Shown here in pieces: positions 25,336 through 35,067 of a DNA stretch of 64,000 nucleotides. A model generated the notes under the pieces. It was not told the origin of the DNA, searched no databases, and saw nothing but the letters and a program-made list of their open reading frames with translations. Position 1 is the stretch's first letter. Each line of letters starts with the position of its first letter. Source of the DNA: JABCPE02 sp963516475. Its GTDB lineage: Bacteria; Bacteroidota; Bacteroidia; Flavobacteriales; Weeksellaceae. The stretch spans positions 255,865-319,864 of the forward strand of contig CAUQBR010000001.1 of assembly GCA_963516475.1 (NCBI GenBank). The letters are read 5' to 3'. The translations under genes and the position numbers were made by a program.

Positions 25336-27174
25336 ATGAATCCTTATAGAAGAATTTTGGCATTTGCCAACCCTCATAAAAAATATATTTTCGGGAGTTT
25401 ATTTTTTAATATTCTTTATTCCGTTTTCCAGATAGCATCCGCGGGAACTATACTTCCTGTTTTGGGAATGCTTTTTGGAACTATTAATAACAAAAAACCA
25501 GCCGTAGAGCCTGTATATAGCGGGAATATGTCAGATTATTTTTCCTATTTGAAGGATTATGCATACTATCTGGTAGAGGTAAATGCGAAAGAGCATGGAG
25601 CTTTGACCGTTTTGGCGTGGTTATGTGTTATCACGGCATTTGCGTTTTTTGCAAGAAATATTTTCCGTTACATAGGTTCTTTGATGCTTATTTATTATCG
25701 TGTAGGTGTAGCCAAAGACCTTCGTACTTCTATGTATCAAAAGATTTTGACGCTTCCTGTTTCGTTTTTTACAGAACAGAGAAAAGGAGATATGATGTCC
25801 AGAATGTCTAATGATGTTGGAGAAGTGGAAGGAAGTATTTTGGGTAGTTTAGTAGAGTTGGTCAATTCTCCTTTTATGCTGATAAGTACGCTGATTACTT
25901 TGTTTTATCTAAGTCCAGAGCTTACATTTTTCACTTTATTGGTTTTGCCAGTGATGGGAACTCTGATAGCGCTGATAGGAAAAAGCCTAAAAAAACAAGC
26001 CCACGAAGCCCAAACCGAAATGGGAAATATTTTTTCTATCGTGGATGAAACTCTGAAATCTGCGAAGGTTATTAAAATTTTTAATGCAGATAAATTACTA
26101 AACAATCGTTTCACAACTTCTATCAATAAGTGGCTAAATGCCGCAGTAGGCGTAGGTAAAAAAAGAGAACTTGCCTCTCCGATGAGTGAGTTTTTGGGTT
26201 CTATCACTTTCCTGATAATCACATGGTATGGAGGGAAACAAATCATTGAAAACCAAAGCCTTTCGCCTGAGGAATTTTTGGTGTTTTTAGCAATGTTTTT
26301 CCAAATCCTGCCTCCCGCTAAAAGTTTAGCCAATTCCATTTCTACCATACAAAAAGGAGGGCCGGCGCTGGAGCGTGTGATAGAGATTCTAGATGCAGAT
26401 ATCAAGATAGACGAAAAAGAAAATCCTATTCCTATCCAGACATTAGAAAACAGCATAGAGTTTAAGAATGTAGGATTTTATTATAATGAAGATAGAACTA
26501 TCCTGAAAAACTTTAATTTAACTATTCCAAAAGGAAAAACAGTTGCGCTGGTGGGACAAAGTGGAAGTGGAAAAACTACAATTGCTAATCTTTTAGCCAG
26601 ATTTTATGATGCCACAGAGGGAGAAATCCTGATAGATGGGAATAATATAAAAGACCTAAAAGTAAGGGATTATAGACAGATGATAGGAATGGTTACTCAG
26701 GAGTCTGTATTGTTCAATGATAGTGTTTATAACAATATTCTCATGGGTAAACCAGATGCGGATAGAGAAGAAGTAGAAGCAGCCGCAAAAATTGCTAATG
26801 CTCATGATTTCATTCTCAATCTTTCGGATGGGTATGATACCAATATAGGCGATGATGGGAATAAACTCTCTGGCGGACAAAAACAAAGAGTTTCCATCGC
26901 CCGCGCCGTGCTGAAAAATCCTCCAATTATGATTCTGGATGAGGCAACTTCAGCGCTGGATACCGAGAGCGAGAGATTCGTGCAGGAAGCATTAGAAAAA
27001 ATGATGGAGAATCGAACTTCGCTGGTCATTGCTCATCGTCTTTCTACAATCCAAAAAGCTGACTGGATAGTAGTGATGGAGCGAGGAATGATACTAGAAC
27101 AGGGAACTCACAAAGAACTTATAGACAAAAACGGAGTTTACAAAAAGCTCGTGGAATTACAAGATTTTGAATAA
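25336..27174 (+). CDS. ABC exporter, MsbA-like fused permease/ATPase
   Basis: 612 residues. The N-terminal half has six membrane helices with the exporter fold; the C-terminal half is a nucleotide-binding domain with Walker A (VGQSGSGKT), Q-loop (VTQESVLFND), signature (LSGGQKQRVSIARA), Walker B (IMILDEATSALDTES) and H-loop (IAHRLST). The half-transporter works as a homodimer or heterodimer. The closest functional guess is MsbA-type lipid A flipping or a related lipid/drug exporter. Transport direction follows from architecture; substrate is not determined. The next gene, dsbD-like, starts 28 bp downstream. Confidence 0.93.
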   Translation: MNPYRRILAFANPHKKYIFGSLFFNILYSVFQIASAGTILPVLGMLFGTINNKKPAVEPVYSGNMSDYFSYLKDYAYYLVEVNAKEHGALTVLAWLCVITAFAFFARNIFRYIGSLMLIYYRVGVAKDLRTSMYQKILTLPVSFFTEQRKGDMMSRMSNDVGEVEGSILGSLVELVNSPFMLISTLITLFYLSPELTFFTLLVLPVMGTLIALIGKSLKKQAHEAQTEMGNIFSIVDETLKSAKVIKIFNADKLLNNRFTTSINKWLNAAVGVGKKRELASPMSEFLGSITFLIITWYGGKQIIENQSLSPEEFLVFLAMFFQILPPAKSLANSISTIQKGGPALERVIEILDADIKIDEKENPIPIQTLENSIEFKNVGFYYNEDRTILKNFNLTIPKGKTVALVGQSGSGKTTIANLLARFYDATEGEILIDGNNIKDLKVRDYRQMIGMVTQESVLFNDSVYNNILMGKPDADREEVEAAAKIANAHDFILNLSDGYDTNIGDDGNKLSGGQKQRVSIARAVLKNPPIMILDEATSALDTESERFVQEALEKMMENRTSLVIAHRLSTIQKADWIVVMERGMILEQGTHKELIDKNGVYKKLVELQDFE

Positions 27175-27202
27175 AAAATATTAACAGAAGAAATAATACA
27201 AA

Positions 27203-29272
27203 ATGCAGAACATAAAAAAGTTTTTCCTTATTCTTTTTAGTTTTATCATTACGGGTTTTTATGCTCAGATAAAAGACCCAGTAAAATTTAAACTAGAAGT
27301 CAATAAATTAGGCGAAAATGAATACGAAGCCATCCTCATAGCAAAACTAGAAAACGGATGGCATATCTACTCTAAAGACATTCCTGAAGATAGTGGTATT
27401 CCCACAGAGATGAAACTTCTTGGGAAGAATATAGAACCCATAGGAAAGGTAACCGAGGTAGGGAAAAAAATAGACGAATTTTCCGAGGCGTTTGGTGCTA
27501 GAATAGTCTATTATTCTAATACAGTTTCTTTTAAACAAAAATTCAAACTAAAAGATGCTAAAAAATCTACCAAAATTTCAGCAGAAATTACTTATCAAAC
27601 TTGTGATGATAGAGTCTGTCTTGCTCCCAATACCATTGAGCTTCAGCATCAAATAAAGATAGAGGGAAGTGACATAAAGGACGAAGAAATTTTAGACAAG
27701 AAAGAAAATTTCGAAACTCCAAAAGATGCATCCACAGATGAAACACAGGCTTCGCAGACATTGGCTGAAAACCAAAAATTAGACACTAAAAACCTAAAAA
27801 TACAAGGGCTTGATTATAAAAATCCTCTTGTTCAGTGTGGTACAGAGCAGACTGCGAATACAGATGAGAGCTATTGGACTTATCTATTTTTAGGCTTTGT
27901 AGGAGGGATTATTGCTTTGCTTACGCCATGCGTTTTCCCTATGGTGCCTTTGACAGTTTCTTTCTTTACCAAAGGAGCAAAAGACAAAGCGAAGGGCAGA
28001 AGAGATGCTGTTCTCTATGGATTCTTCATTCTTTTGATTTTTACTTTGCTTAGTTTGCCATTTCACCTAATAAGCGGCGTTGCAGGAAATATTTTTAATG
28101 AAATATCTACCAGTGTATGGCTTAACTTGGCATTTTTTATCGTGTTTGTTTTCTTTGCGGGAAGCTTTTTCGGATACTATGATATAGCTTTACCAAGTTC
28201 CATTGCCAATAAATCTTCAAAGGCGGAAGAGGCAGGAGGAATCGTAGGAATATTCTTCATGGCGCTTACCTTGGTGATTGTTTCGTTCTCATGTACGGGG
28301 CCTATTCTAGGGTCATTGCTGGGGAGTGCAGTTACAGGTTCTTCTAATGTGCCTATGCTGCTTACTTTTGCTTTGGCAGGTTTTGGTTTTGCTTGGGCGA
28401 TTGTTTTCGGATTGTTGGCGCTGTTTCCACAGGCATTACAGTCTTTGCCGAAGTCAGGAGGCTGGATGAATACGCTGAAAGTAGTGCTGGGCTTCATAGA
28501 ACTGGGCTTGGCGCTGAAATTCCTTTCCAAAGCAGATTTGGTAGCGAAAACAGCATTTTTAAAACGAGAATTATTCATCGCCATTTGGGTGGTTCTTACT
28601 ATTGGTTTAATATTATATTTGTTTGGGCTAATAAGATTTCCTCACGATGATAAAAAACTAAAAATTTCCCTTACGAGAAAATTATTTGGAGCGGCTGGAA
28701 TAGGCTTTTTGGTGTATTTGGTTCAAGGACTGATACCGAGCGACAGACCGAAACTTTCTATGCTGAGCGGAATTTTGCCGCCGCTCAATGTGAGCTATTT
28801 TCATAATGAAAAAGATGGGATTTTGGGAATACACCCTATTCATGATTATTTCGAAGCGGTAGAATTAGCAAAAAAAGAAAATAAACCTATCCTGATAGAC
28901 TTCACGGGTCACGGCTGCGAAAACTGCCGAAAAATGGAGGAATTCGTTTGGTCACAGCCAGACATTTTACCTATTCTTCAGAACGAGGTGGTTTTGGCTT
29001 CTCTTTATATAGATGATAAAGATGAACTTCCACAAGACCAGCAGATGAAAATAGACATGGGAAATGGACAGATGAAGAAGATAAAAACAATAGGCGATAG
29101 ATGGAGTATGTTTCAGCAGATAAATTTTGAGAACAATTCCCAGCCGCACTATGTTCTGGTAACGCCTGATAATAAGGTGATTAATACGCCTGTCTCTGGA
29201 TATATGGACAAAGAAGATTTCAAGAAATTCTTAGAATGCGGGCTGAAACATTACAAAAATCATAAAAAATAA
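27203..29272 (+). CDS. Thiol:disulfide interchange protein DsbD family
   Basis: 689 residues; passes electrons from cytoplasmic thioredoxin to periplasmic proteins. A signal peptide precedes an N-terminal DsbD alpha-type domain (YQTCDDRVCLAPN, two Cys). A membrane domain of eight helices follows, with the redox Cys in LTPCVFPMVPLTVSFF and SFSCTGPILGSLLGSA. The C-terminal thioredoxin domain has the CxxC motif GHGCENCRKMEEFVW near residue 575. All three redox pairs are intact. It is preceded by the ABC exporter. Confidence 0.94.
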   Translation: MQNIKKFFLILFSFIITGFYAQIKDPVKFKLEVNKLGENEYEAILIAKLENGWHIYSKDIPEDSGIPTEMKLLGKNIEPIGKVTEVGKKIDEFSEAFGARIVYYSNTVSFKQKFKLKDAKKSTKISAEITYQTCDDRVCLAPNTIELQHQIKIEGSDIKDEEILDKKENFETPKDASTDETQASQTLAENQKLDTKNLKIQGLDYKNPLVQCGTEQTANTDESYWTYLFLGFVGGIIALLTPCVFPMVPLTVSFFTKGAKDKAKGRRDAVLYGFFILLIFTLLSLPFHLISGVAGNIFNEISTSVWLNLAFFIVFVFFAGSFFGYYDIALPSSIANKSSKAEEAGGIVGIFFMALTLVIVSFSCTGPILGSLLGSAVTGSSNVPMLLTFALAGFGFAWAIVFGLLALFPQALQSLPKSGGWMNTLKVVLGFIELGLALKFLSKADLVAKTAFLKRELFIAIWVVLTIGLILYLFGLIRFPHDDKKLKISLTRKLFGAAGIGFLVYLVQGLIPSDRPKLSMLSGILPPLNVSYFHNEKDGILGIHPIHDYFEAVELAKKENKPILIDFTGHGCENCRKMEEFVWSQPDILPILQNEVVLASLYIDDKDELPQDQQMKIDMGNGQMKKIKTIGDRWSMFQQINFENNSQPHYVLVTPDNKVINTPVSGYMDKEDFKKFLECGLKHYKNHKK

Positions 29273-29305
29273 TTTGTCTCAAACCTTGCTAAAATAATAT
29301 TTTTG
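29273..29305 (+). promoter_or_regulatory. rpiB promoter
   Basis: TTTG at 29273-29276, 21 bp, TATTTTTG at 29298-29305; leader of about 18 nt. Confidence 0.7.
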
Positions 29306-29327
29306 CAAAAAGAAAAATAGAATAGAT

Positions 29328-29756
29328 ATGATAAACATAGCAATAGCATCTGACCACGCAGGTCACGAAATGAAAGATTTTCTAAAAAGAAAACTAAAAG
29401 CAGATTATAACATGGTGGATTTTGGGACATTTTTTAAGGAAAGTGTAGATTATCCAGATTTTGCTCATCCAGCCGCTACATCTATCGAAAAGGGAGACTG
29501 TGTTTTGGGAATTTTGATATGTGGAACAGGAAATGGTATGCAGCTAGCAGCCAATAAACATGAAGGTATCCGAGCTGGACTGGCTTGGAACCCAGAAGTT
29601 GCAGCTTTGACAAGACAGCACAATGATGCTAATATGGTAGCAATTCCAGCAAGATTCGTGAGCAATGAAGAGGCTTTGGAAATTGCAAAAGCATTCCTTA
29701 CCGCAGAATTTGAAAGAGGTAGACACCAGCTGAGAGTGGATAAAATAAAACCATAG
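29328..29756 (+). CDS. rpiB: Ribose-5-phosphate isomerase B
   Basis: 142 residues of the RpiB/LacAB family; interconverts ribose 5-phosphate and ribulose 5-phosphate. Key parts: IAIASDHAGHEMKDF with the catalytic-site Asp-His, VDYPDFAHPAA, and LGILICGTGNGMQLAANKHEGIRAGLAW carrying the catalytic Cys. HNDANMVAIPARFV and FERGRHQLRVDKI complete the family pattern. Monocistronic between a good promoter and a strong terminator. Confidence 0.95.
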   Translation: MINIAIASDHAGHEMKDFLKRKLKADYNMVDFGTFFKESVDYPDFAHPAATSIEKGDCVLGILICGTGNGMQLAANKHEGIRAGLAWNPEVAALTRQHNDANMVAIPARFVSNEEALEIAKAFLTAEFERGRHQLRVDKIKP

Positions 29757-29785
29757 GAAAATAACGATTTTTGTTTTTTGTAATT

Positions 29786-29824
29786 CAATCCCCCTTTTTA
29801 TAAAAAGATGAAGGGGGATTTTTG
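29786..29824 (+). terminator. Terminator after rpiB
   Basis: AATCCCCCTT pairs with AAGGGGGATT and is followed by TTT; the G/C-rich 9-10 bp stem is unusually strong for this window. Confidence 0.85.
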
Positions 29825-29854
29825 GTGAAAAAAGCATAAATAATGTTATATTTG
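29821..29854 (+). promoter_or_regulatory. rnr promoter
   Basis: TTTG at 29821-29824, 22 bp, TATATTTG at 29847-29854. The -33 element overlaps the T tract of the rpiB terminator. Confidence 0.6.
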
Positions 29855-29882
29855 AAGAACAAAATTTTTAAGAAAAACATTT

Positions 29883-32030
29883 ATGAAGAAGAAAAATAAA
29901 TCACAAAAACAACAATACAAATTGGAGAGTATCGGAAGACTCATTCTCCGATTTATGAATAAGAAAAATTCTAAAATATACAATTACAAACAGATAGCAG
30001 ACGGCATAGACTACAAAAATCCGCGCCAGAGAGAGCTGGTCATCCAGACTCTGCACAAACTGAGAGCCCAAGATAAAATAAAAGAAGTAGAAAAGGGCAA
30101 GTATATGGTGAACCTGCAGATAAAAGAGACACTGACGGGGACGATAGACTTTGCGCTTAATGGAAATGCCTATGTAAGCGTGGAGGGACTGGATGAGGAT
30201 ATCTTCATTCATCAGAAAAATGTAAAAGATGCTTTGCAGGGCGATAAGGTCTTGATTATCACTTATAATTTCAAGGGGCGAAAGCTGGAAGGCTCTGTAT
30301 TAGAGGTATTGGAGAGAGCCAAAGACTCTTTCGTAGGGACATTTGAGTATGTGAAATATAAGGATTTTGGGTTTGTGATTTGTGATAAAAAGGTCATCAA
30401 TACCGATATTTTCATTCCAAAATCTAAAATGAACGGAGCCAAAGACGGCGACAAAGTAGTTGTAAAGATGCTCCAATGGGATATCAATTCCAAAAATCCA
30501 GAAGGGGAAATCATCAAAGTATTAGGAAAACCAGGTGAACACGAAACGGAAATACATTCCATCCTCGCCGAATATGAGCTTCCCTACCATTTTCCTGAGG
30601 AAGTAGAGGATTTTGCGAATAAAATCAGCCGAGAAATCACTCCCGAAGAGCTGAAAAAAAGGAGAGACATGCGGGAGGTGCTTACTTTTACTATAGACCC
30701 GAAAGATGCCAAGGATTTTGATGATGCCCTTTCACTGAAAAGATTAGACAGCGGAAACTGGGAAATAGGTGTACACATTGCCGATGTATCCCACTATGTA
30801 CAGCCAGGAACGCTCCTAGATGAGGAAGCATACAGCCGTGCGACTTCCGTTTATCTCGTGGATAGGGTAGTTCCCATGCTCCCAGAGATTCTCAGTAATG
30901 ACCTCTGTTCGCTAAAGCCAAATGTGGATAGATATGCTTTCTCAGCAGTGTTTGAGATGAATGACAGGGCAGAGATAGTGAAGCAGTGGTTTGGGCGTAC
31001 AGTCATCCACTCTGATAGAAGATTCTCCTACGAAGAAGCCCAAGAACGAATAGAAACAGGAAAAGGAGATTTGGCAGAGGAAATACTGGTATTAGACCAC
31101 TTGGCGAAGATTCTCAGAAAAGAGAGATTAAAGAAAGGAGCTATCGCCTTTGACCGCAGTGAGGTGAGATTTAACCTTGATGAAAATAATAATCCTATCG
31201 GGGTTTATTTTAAAATCAGTAAAGATTCTAACCACTTGATAGAAGAGTTTATGCTACTGGCAAACAGAAAAGTTTCCGAGTATGTATCTCTTTCCAGAAA
31301 GGGCGAACCGACGCATAATACCTTTATCTATCGTATCCACGATGACCCAGACCCAGCGAAACTGGAAGCACTGAGGGATTTCGTGCAGACACTCGGCTAC
31401 AAAATGAATATTTCCAATTCTCAAAAAATAGCCGAAAGTATGAACAAACTCCTAAAAGATGTGGCAGGAAAAGGCGAGGAAAACATGGTGGAAACTTTGG
31501 CGATGAGAAGTATGAGCAAGGCAGTCTATTCTACCGAGAATATAGGACATTATGGACTTGCATTCCCATATTATTCGCACTTTACTTCGCCTATTCGTCG
31601 TTATCCAGACCTTATGGCGCATAGACTGCTCCAGCATTATTTGGATGGTGGAAAATCGCCAAACAGAGAGGAATACGAAGAATACTGCAAACACTGCAGC
31701 GATAGGGAAAGACTGGCTGCCAACGCAGAGCGGGATTCTATAAAATATATGCAGGTGAAATTCATGGAAGACAAAGTAGGTCAGGATTTCACGGGGGTAA
31801 TCTCGGGCGTGGCAGACTATGGTTTTTGGGTAGAAATCCCTGAAAACGGCGCCGAAGGCATGATAAAACTGAGAGACCTGATGGATGATTCCTACTTCCA
31901 TGATCCGAAGGCGCATTCTATTGTCGGCACCAAGTCAGGCAAGACCTACCGCCTCGGTGATGAGATAAAAATACAAGTAGTAAAAGCTAACCTCATCCAG
32001 AAACAATTAGATTTTAAAATAGTAGAATAA
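29883..32030 (+). CDS. rnr: Ribonuclease R
   Basis: 715 residues; 3'-5' processive exoribonuclease acting on structured RNA. A basic N-terminus and winged-helix region (NYKQIADGIDYKNPRQRELV) are followed by two cold-shock domains, the catalytic RNB domain (TIDPKDAKDFDDALSL with the metal-binding aspartates; YSHFTSPIRRYPDLMAHR at its end) and a C-terminal S1 domain (GVISGVADYGFWVEI). Length and order match RNase R. Monocistronic. Confidence 0.96.
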   Translation: MKKKNKSQKQQYKLESIGRLILRFMNKKNSKIYNYKQIADGIDYKNPRQRELVIQTLHKLRAQDKIKEVEKGKYMVNLQIKETLTGTIDFALNGNAYVSVEGLDEDIFIHQKNVKDALQGDKVLIITYNFKGRKLEGSVLEVLERAKDSFVGTFEYVKYKDFGFVICDKKVINTDIFIPKSKMNGAKDGDKVVVKMLQWDINSKNPEGEIIKVLGKPGEHETEIHSILAEYELPYHFPEEVEDFANKISREITPEELKKRRDMREVLTFTIDPKDAKDFDDALSLKRLDSGNWEIGVHIADVSHYVQPGTLLDEEAYSRATSVYLVDRVVPMLPEILSNDLCSLKPNVDRYAFSAVFEMNDRAEIVKQWFGRTVIHSDRRFSYEEAQERIETGKGDLAEEILVLDHLAKILRKERLKKGAIAFDRSEVRFNLDENNNPIGVYFKISKDSNHLIEEFMLLANRKVSEYVSLSRKGEPTHNTFIYRIHDDPDPAKLEALRDFVQTLGYKMNISNSQKIAESMNKLLKDVAGKGEENMVETLAMRSMSKAVYSTENIGHYGLAFPYYSHFTSPIRRYPDLMAHRLLQHYLDGGKSPNREEYEEYCKHCSDRERLAANAERDSIKYMQVKFMEDKVGQDFTGVISGVADYGFWVEIPENGAEGMIKLRDLMDDSYFHDPKAHSIVGTKSGKTYRLGDEIKIQVVKANLIQKQLDFKIVE

Positions 32031-32037
32031 CAGCAAT

Positions 32038-32066
32038 AAAAAACTCCCTTTTTTAGGGAGTTTTTG
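32038..32066. terminator. Bidirectional terminator between rnr and the frameshifted lipoprotein gene
   Basis: AAAAACTCCC and GGGAGTTTTT pair around TTTTTTA. The minus-strand gene's restored stop codon lies three bases beyond it. Confidence 0.85.
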
Positions 32067-32068
32067 TG

Positions 32069-32940
32069 TTATTTGTTGTATTCTATTGTCCGATAAGAAC
32101 CGCTTTTTTGAAATTGTCCTGTAGTAGAATTTTTCTCAAGATTTTCCTTTTTGATAGGATAGTTATTGGAGTTTACAGTGTGTTCGTATTTTAATTCATT
32201 TACAAATCCGCCAGGGGCAGGAGAAGGAACGCCACTTGAATAGTTGGTATTGGTTACTTCCTCCTTTAGGTAAGAAATAATATCAAAAGGAAGCTCATCA
32301 TCTAATATAAATCAGAATAAACTAATTTATCAAAACCTACAATATTTTTCACTATATTATTATAGTTAGCATATTGATAAGTACTGAGCATTTTTGTTTC
32401 AAAAGTGAGAACATTTGCAGGAGAATATCTTTTATACTCTGTTTTAGTGGTTAAAGGTCTTTTTTGTGCATCCAAAGTATAATTAATAGTGCTGGTTTTT
32501 GTCTCATTTAAGGTTCCGTTTGTAAGATATAATTTATTTATTTTTTGTCCAGTTATATTAGAACCATTCAGATTATATGTGAATTCTATTTCTTCACTTT
32601 TAGTAGTATTATCATCATAAATTATAAGTTTTTCAGAGATAAGATTACCATTAGAATCATAATTAAACTCATAAAGGTTTCCATCACTTTTAATAGATTT
32701 TATTAGGTTTCCATTATAAGTAACATTCCAAATAGTCCCGTCATCAATTATTTTTGCCAACTTATTTCCATTATAAGTCATGGTTGCAATCTTCCCATTA
32801 GAAGATGTAAATTTAACAGGAAGAATTCCTATTTCATTGGTTGCAGGCGTCTGAGGTGTTGTAGGGTTTGTGTTGTCATTATCCCTGCTGCACGAAATAA
32901 TCATCGCTCCCACAAGAGCTGAAAATAAAAGTTTTTTCAT
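32069..32940 (-). pseudogene. YD-repeat-like lipoprotein, frameshifted near its 3' end
   Basis: Reads from ATG 32940 as a lipoprotein (SALVGAMIISC lipobox) with a Pro/Thr linker and short repeats of the Y-x-x-N-G-N-L type (YNGNKLAKI, YNGNLIKSI, YDSNGNLISE), like DUF4595 or YD-repeat surface proteins. The frame closes with TAG at 32302. In a neighbouring frame the sequence continues without a stop for 77 residues (DDELPFDIISYLKEEV onwards, ending TIEYNK, stop 32069-32071), right up to the terminator. Adding one T near 32305 (TATTAGAT to TATTTAGAT) would give a 290-residue protein. This may be a real mutation or a sequencing error. The upstream start at 32973 is not favoured. Confidence 0.7.
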
Positions 32941-32989
32941 TAAAATTAATTGGACAAATATAATGATTTTCATCTAAAAATAAATTCCG

Positions 32990-32997
32990 TATTTTTG
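32990..32997 (+). promoter_or_regulatory. -7 element for the LysE-ldcA-yraN run
   Basis: TATTTTTG matches the consensus; transcription would start near 33002, leaving ATG 33025 as the first usable start. Confidence 0.55.
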
Positions 32998-33024
32998 GAG
33001 TTTCAATTAAGAATTCGCATCCTA

Positions 33025-33702
33025 ATGATAGAGCTTATTTTTTCTGCTGTCGGTTTGGGTTTTATGCTTAGTTTGGTATTCATTGGGCCTGTTTTCTTCC
33101 TTTTGGTGGAGACCAGCCTTTCGCGAGGACCTCGGCATGCATTGGCGCTGGATTTGGGCGTGGTTTTTGCGGATATAGTGTGTATTGTGGCGGCGTATTT
33201 CAGCAGTCAGGACATTATCCACATCATAGACCAATACCCGAGTTTTTATAGGATTTCCGCGCTTATTATCTTTGTTTATGGGATTTATATGATAGTTTCC
33301 AAAACCAGAATGCACATCGCAGGCGAGGAAAGACTCATCAACCAAAACTATCTGAAAACTTTTCTCAATGGTTTCCTGCTCAATATTCTGAATATCGGTG
33401 TGGTGCTTTTCTGGCTGGTAACCGTCATTTTCATTAGAAAAAACTATCCTGACACGGGCAGATTTTTGCTTTATATCTGTTTGGTTATCGGGACATATCT
33501 TTTGATAGACTTGGCGAAAATCTATTTGGCGAAACAATTTCACAATAAACTCAACCAGCAGGTAGCCAATAAAATCCGAAAAGGCGTAGGTTTTATTCTG
33601 CTGATTCTCAGTGTGTTTATTTTCCTTCAAAGTTTTAAATCCTTTAACCAACTGGACAAAAGATTAGAAGAAAAAGGCATCAAACGAGAAGAAATAAAGT
33701 AA
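33025..33702 (+). CDS. LysE family transporter
   Basis: 225 residues with about six membrane helices. The N-terminus (GLGFMLSLVFIGPVFFLLVETSLSRG) has the conserved G-P motif of LysE/RhtB amino-acid exporters, followed by ALALDLGVVFADIVCI and LLNILNIGVVLFWLVTVIF. The C-terminus is charged. Export of an amino acid or related solute is likely; the substrate is unknown. The start at 33025 is chosen because the promoter lies downstream of a TTG at 32950 that would add 25 untypical residues. It heads a run with ldcA-like, yraN and tsaB genes. Confidence 0.85.
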   Translation: MIELIFSAVGLGFMLSLVFIGPVFFLLVETSLSRGPRHALALDLGVVFADIVCIVAAYFSSQDIIHIIDQYPSFYRISALIIFVYGIYMIVSKTRMHIAGEERLINQNYLKTFLNGFLLNILNIGVVLFWLVTVIFIRKNYPDTGRFLLYICLVIGTYLLIDLAKIYLAKQFHNKLNQQVANKIRKGVGFILLILSVFIFLQSFKSFNQLDKRLEEKGIKREEIK

Positions 33703-33726
33703 AAAGATACTCAATAACAGACACTT

Positions 33727-34659
33727 ATGGCGATCATATTCCCAAAAACCCTTAAAAAAGGCGATAAAATAGCGGTCGTTTCTCCTGCTGGTTCAGTAGA
33801 AGAAGGGCAGATTTTATCCACGCTGGAGCTTATAAAATCCAAAGGCTATGAGCCTGTTCTCAGTCCTCATTGTTTGGGCAAATTTTCCTTTGGGTACAGC
33901 TATTCTGGAACGGAAAAACAGCGGATTTCTGACCTGAATTGGGCATTGAATAGTGATGAGGTCTCTGCCATCTGGGCTACGCGCGGCGGCTATGGCTGTC
34001 AGCATCTTTTGGGACATCTAAAACTAAATCATTTCAAAGAAAACCCCAAATGGTATATCGGCTATTCGGATAATACCGTCATCCAAAGTTTCCTTTTGAA
34101 AAAGGGCTTTGCGAGTATCCATGGACAGACACTGAAGACCTCATCTTTTGGAGTTTCAGCCGAAAGTTATGAAGGAATTTTCAATATTTTCAGCGGGAAA
34201 AAGCCTAAATATCAGGTTGCTCCACATCCACAGAATAACCACGGAAGTGCAGAGGGAATTTTGGTCGGTGGAAATCTGGCACTGGTCTATGCGCTTTTGG
34301 GAAGCTCGTATTCGGTAGATTTCAGGAACAAAATTTTGTTTATAGAAGACATCGGCGAGAATTTTTATTCGCTGGACAGAATGCTCATTTCCCTCGATTT
34401 GGCTGGTGTTTTTAGGAAAATAAAGGGCATCATCATCGGAGGGATGATTAACATGGGAAACGAAACAGAAAACCCTGATTATGAGTATAGTTATGATGCT
34501 ATGGCTTATGAAATCATTGCCGAAAGGCTCAAGAAATATTCTTTCCCAAAGCTGTTCGCTTTTCCTAACGGGCATATTTTTGATAATGTACCGCTGATTT
34601 TAGGGTCTGAAATAAAACTAAATATTTTCGAAACAGGAGCAAAAGTAGAATTCTTATAA
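33727..34659 (+). CDS. LD-carboxypeptidase, peptidase family S66
   Basis: 310 residues without a signal peptide. Removes the terminal D-Ala from murein tetrapeptides in the cytosol during peptidoglycan recycling, or acts as an MccF-like self-immunity peptidase. Motifs: KGDKIAVVSPAG at the N-terminus, AIWATRGGYGCQHLL, nucleophile Ser in WYIGYSDNTV, then EGILVGGNLALVYALLGS, and the Glu and His of the triad in LFIEDIGENFYSLDRML and FAFPNGHIFDN. The yraN gene follows after 8 bp. Confidence 0.92.
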   Translation: MAIIFPKTLKKGDKIAVVSPAGSVEEGQILSTLELIKSKGYEPVLSPHCLGKFSFGYSYSGTEKQRISDLNWALNSDEVSAIWATRGGYGCQHLLGHLKLNHFKENPKWYIGYSDNTVIQSFLLKKGFASIHGQTLKTSSFGVSAESYEGIFNIFSGKKPKYQVAPHPQNNHGSAEGILVGGNLALVYALLGSSYSVDFRNKILFIEDIGENFYSLDRMLISLDLAGVFRKIKGIIIGGMINMGNETENPDYEYSYDAMAYEIIAERLKKYSFPKLFAFPNGHIFDNVPLILGSEIKLNIFETGAKVEFL

Positions 34660-34667
34660 TTCCATAA

Positions 34668-35036
34668 ATGGCTGAACATAATGACTTTGGGAAGGAATCC
34701 GAAAATCTGGCTGTAGAGTTTTTGGAAAAGAAAGGCTATAAAATTTTAGTCAAAAACTACCGCTATCTAAAAGCCGAAATAGACATCATCGCAGAGACTG
34801 AAAATCAGATTGTTATAATAGAAGTAAAAGCCAGAAGCGCAGATACTTTCCTGAGTCCAGAAGAGGCGGTAAATAAGAAGAAAATCAGGCTGCTCATCTC
34901 TGCAGCGAGCCATTTTTTGGAAGAAAATGAAATAGACAAGGAAGCGAGATTTGATATAATCGCCATTCTTCCAAATGAAGAAAATCAGTTCCAAATCAAG
35001 CATATAGAAAATGCTTTTGAAATCATAGATATTTGA
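34668..35036 (+). CDS. YraN family (UPF0102) putative endonuclease
   Basis: 122 residues. The pattern GKESENLAVEFLEKKGYKIL, then AEIDIIAETENQIVIIEVKARS, holds the Glu, Asp and E-x-K residues of the restriction-endonuclease-like fold seen in UPF0102 and Holliday-junction-resolvase relatives. Function is not established. The -33 element of the tsaB promoter overlaps its stop codon. Confidence 0.9.
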   Translation: MAEHNDFGKESENLAVEFLEKKGYKILVKNYRYLKAEIDIIAETENQIVIIEVKARSADTFLSPEEAVNKKKIRLLISAASHFLEENEIDKEARFDIIAILPNEENQFQIKHIENAFEIIDI

Positions 35037-35063
35037 GGATTTTAAATAAAAAAATTAATTTTG
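35032..35063 (+). promoter_or_regulatory. tsaB promoter (leaderless)
   Basis: TTTG at 35032-35035, 20 bp, TAATTTTG at 35056-35063, then four bases (CTGA) and the ATG. The -33 box overlaps the yraN stop codon. Confidence 0.75.
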
Positions 35064-35067
35064 CTGA

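Noticed and set aside
33022..33651. 209-residue minus-strand open frame inside the LysE gene
   Set aside because: It is antisense to a clear membrane protein gene; its composition is a shadow of hydrophobic codons.
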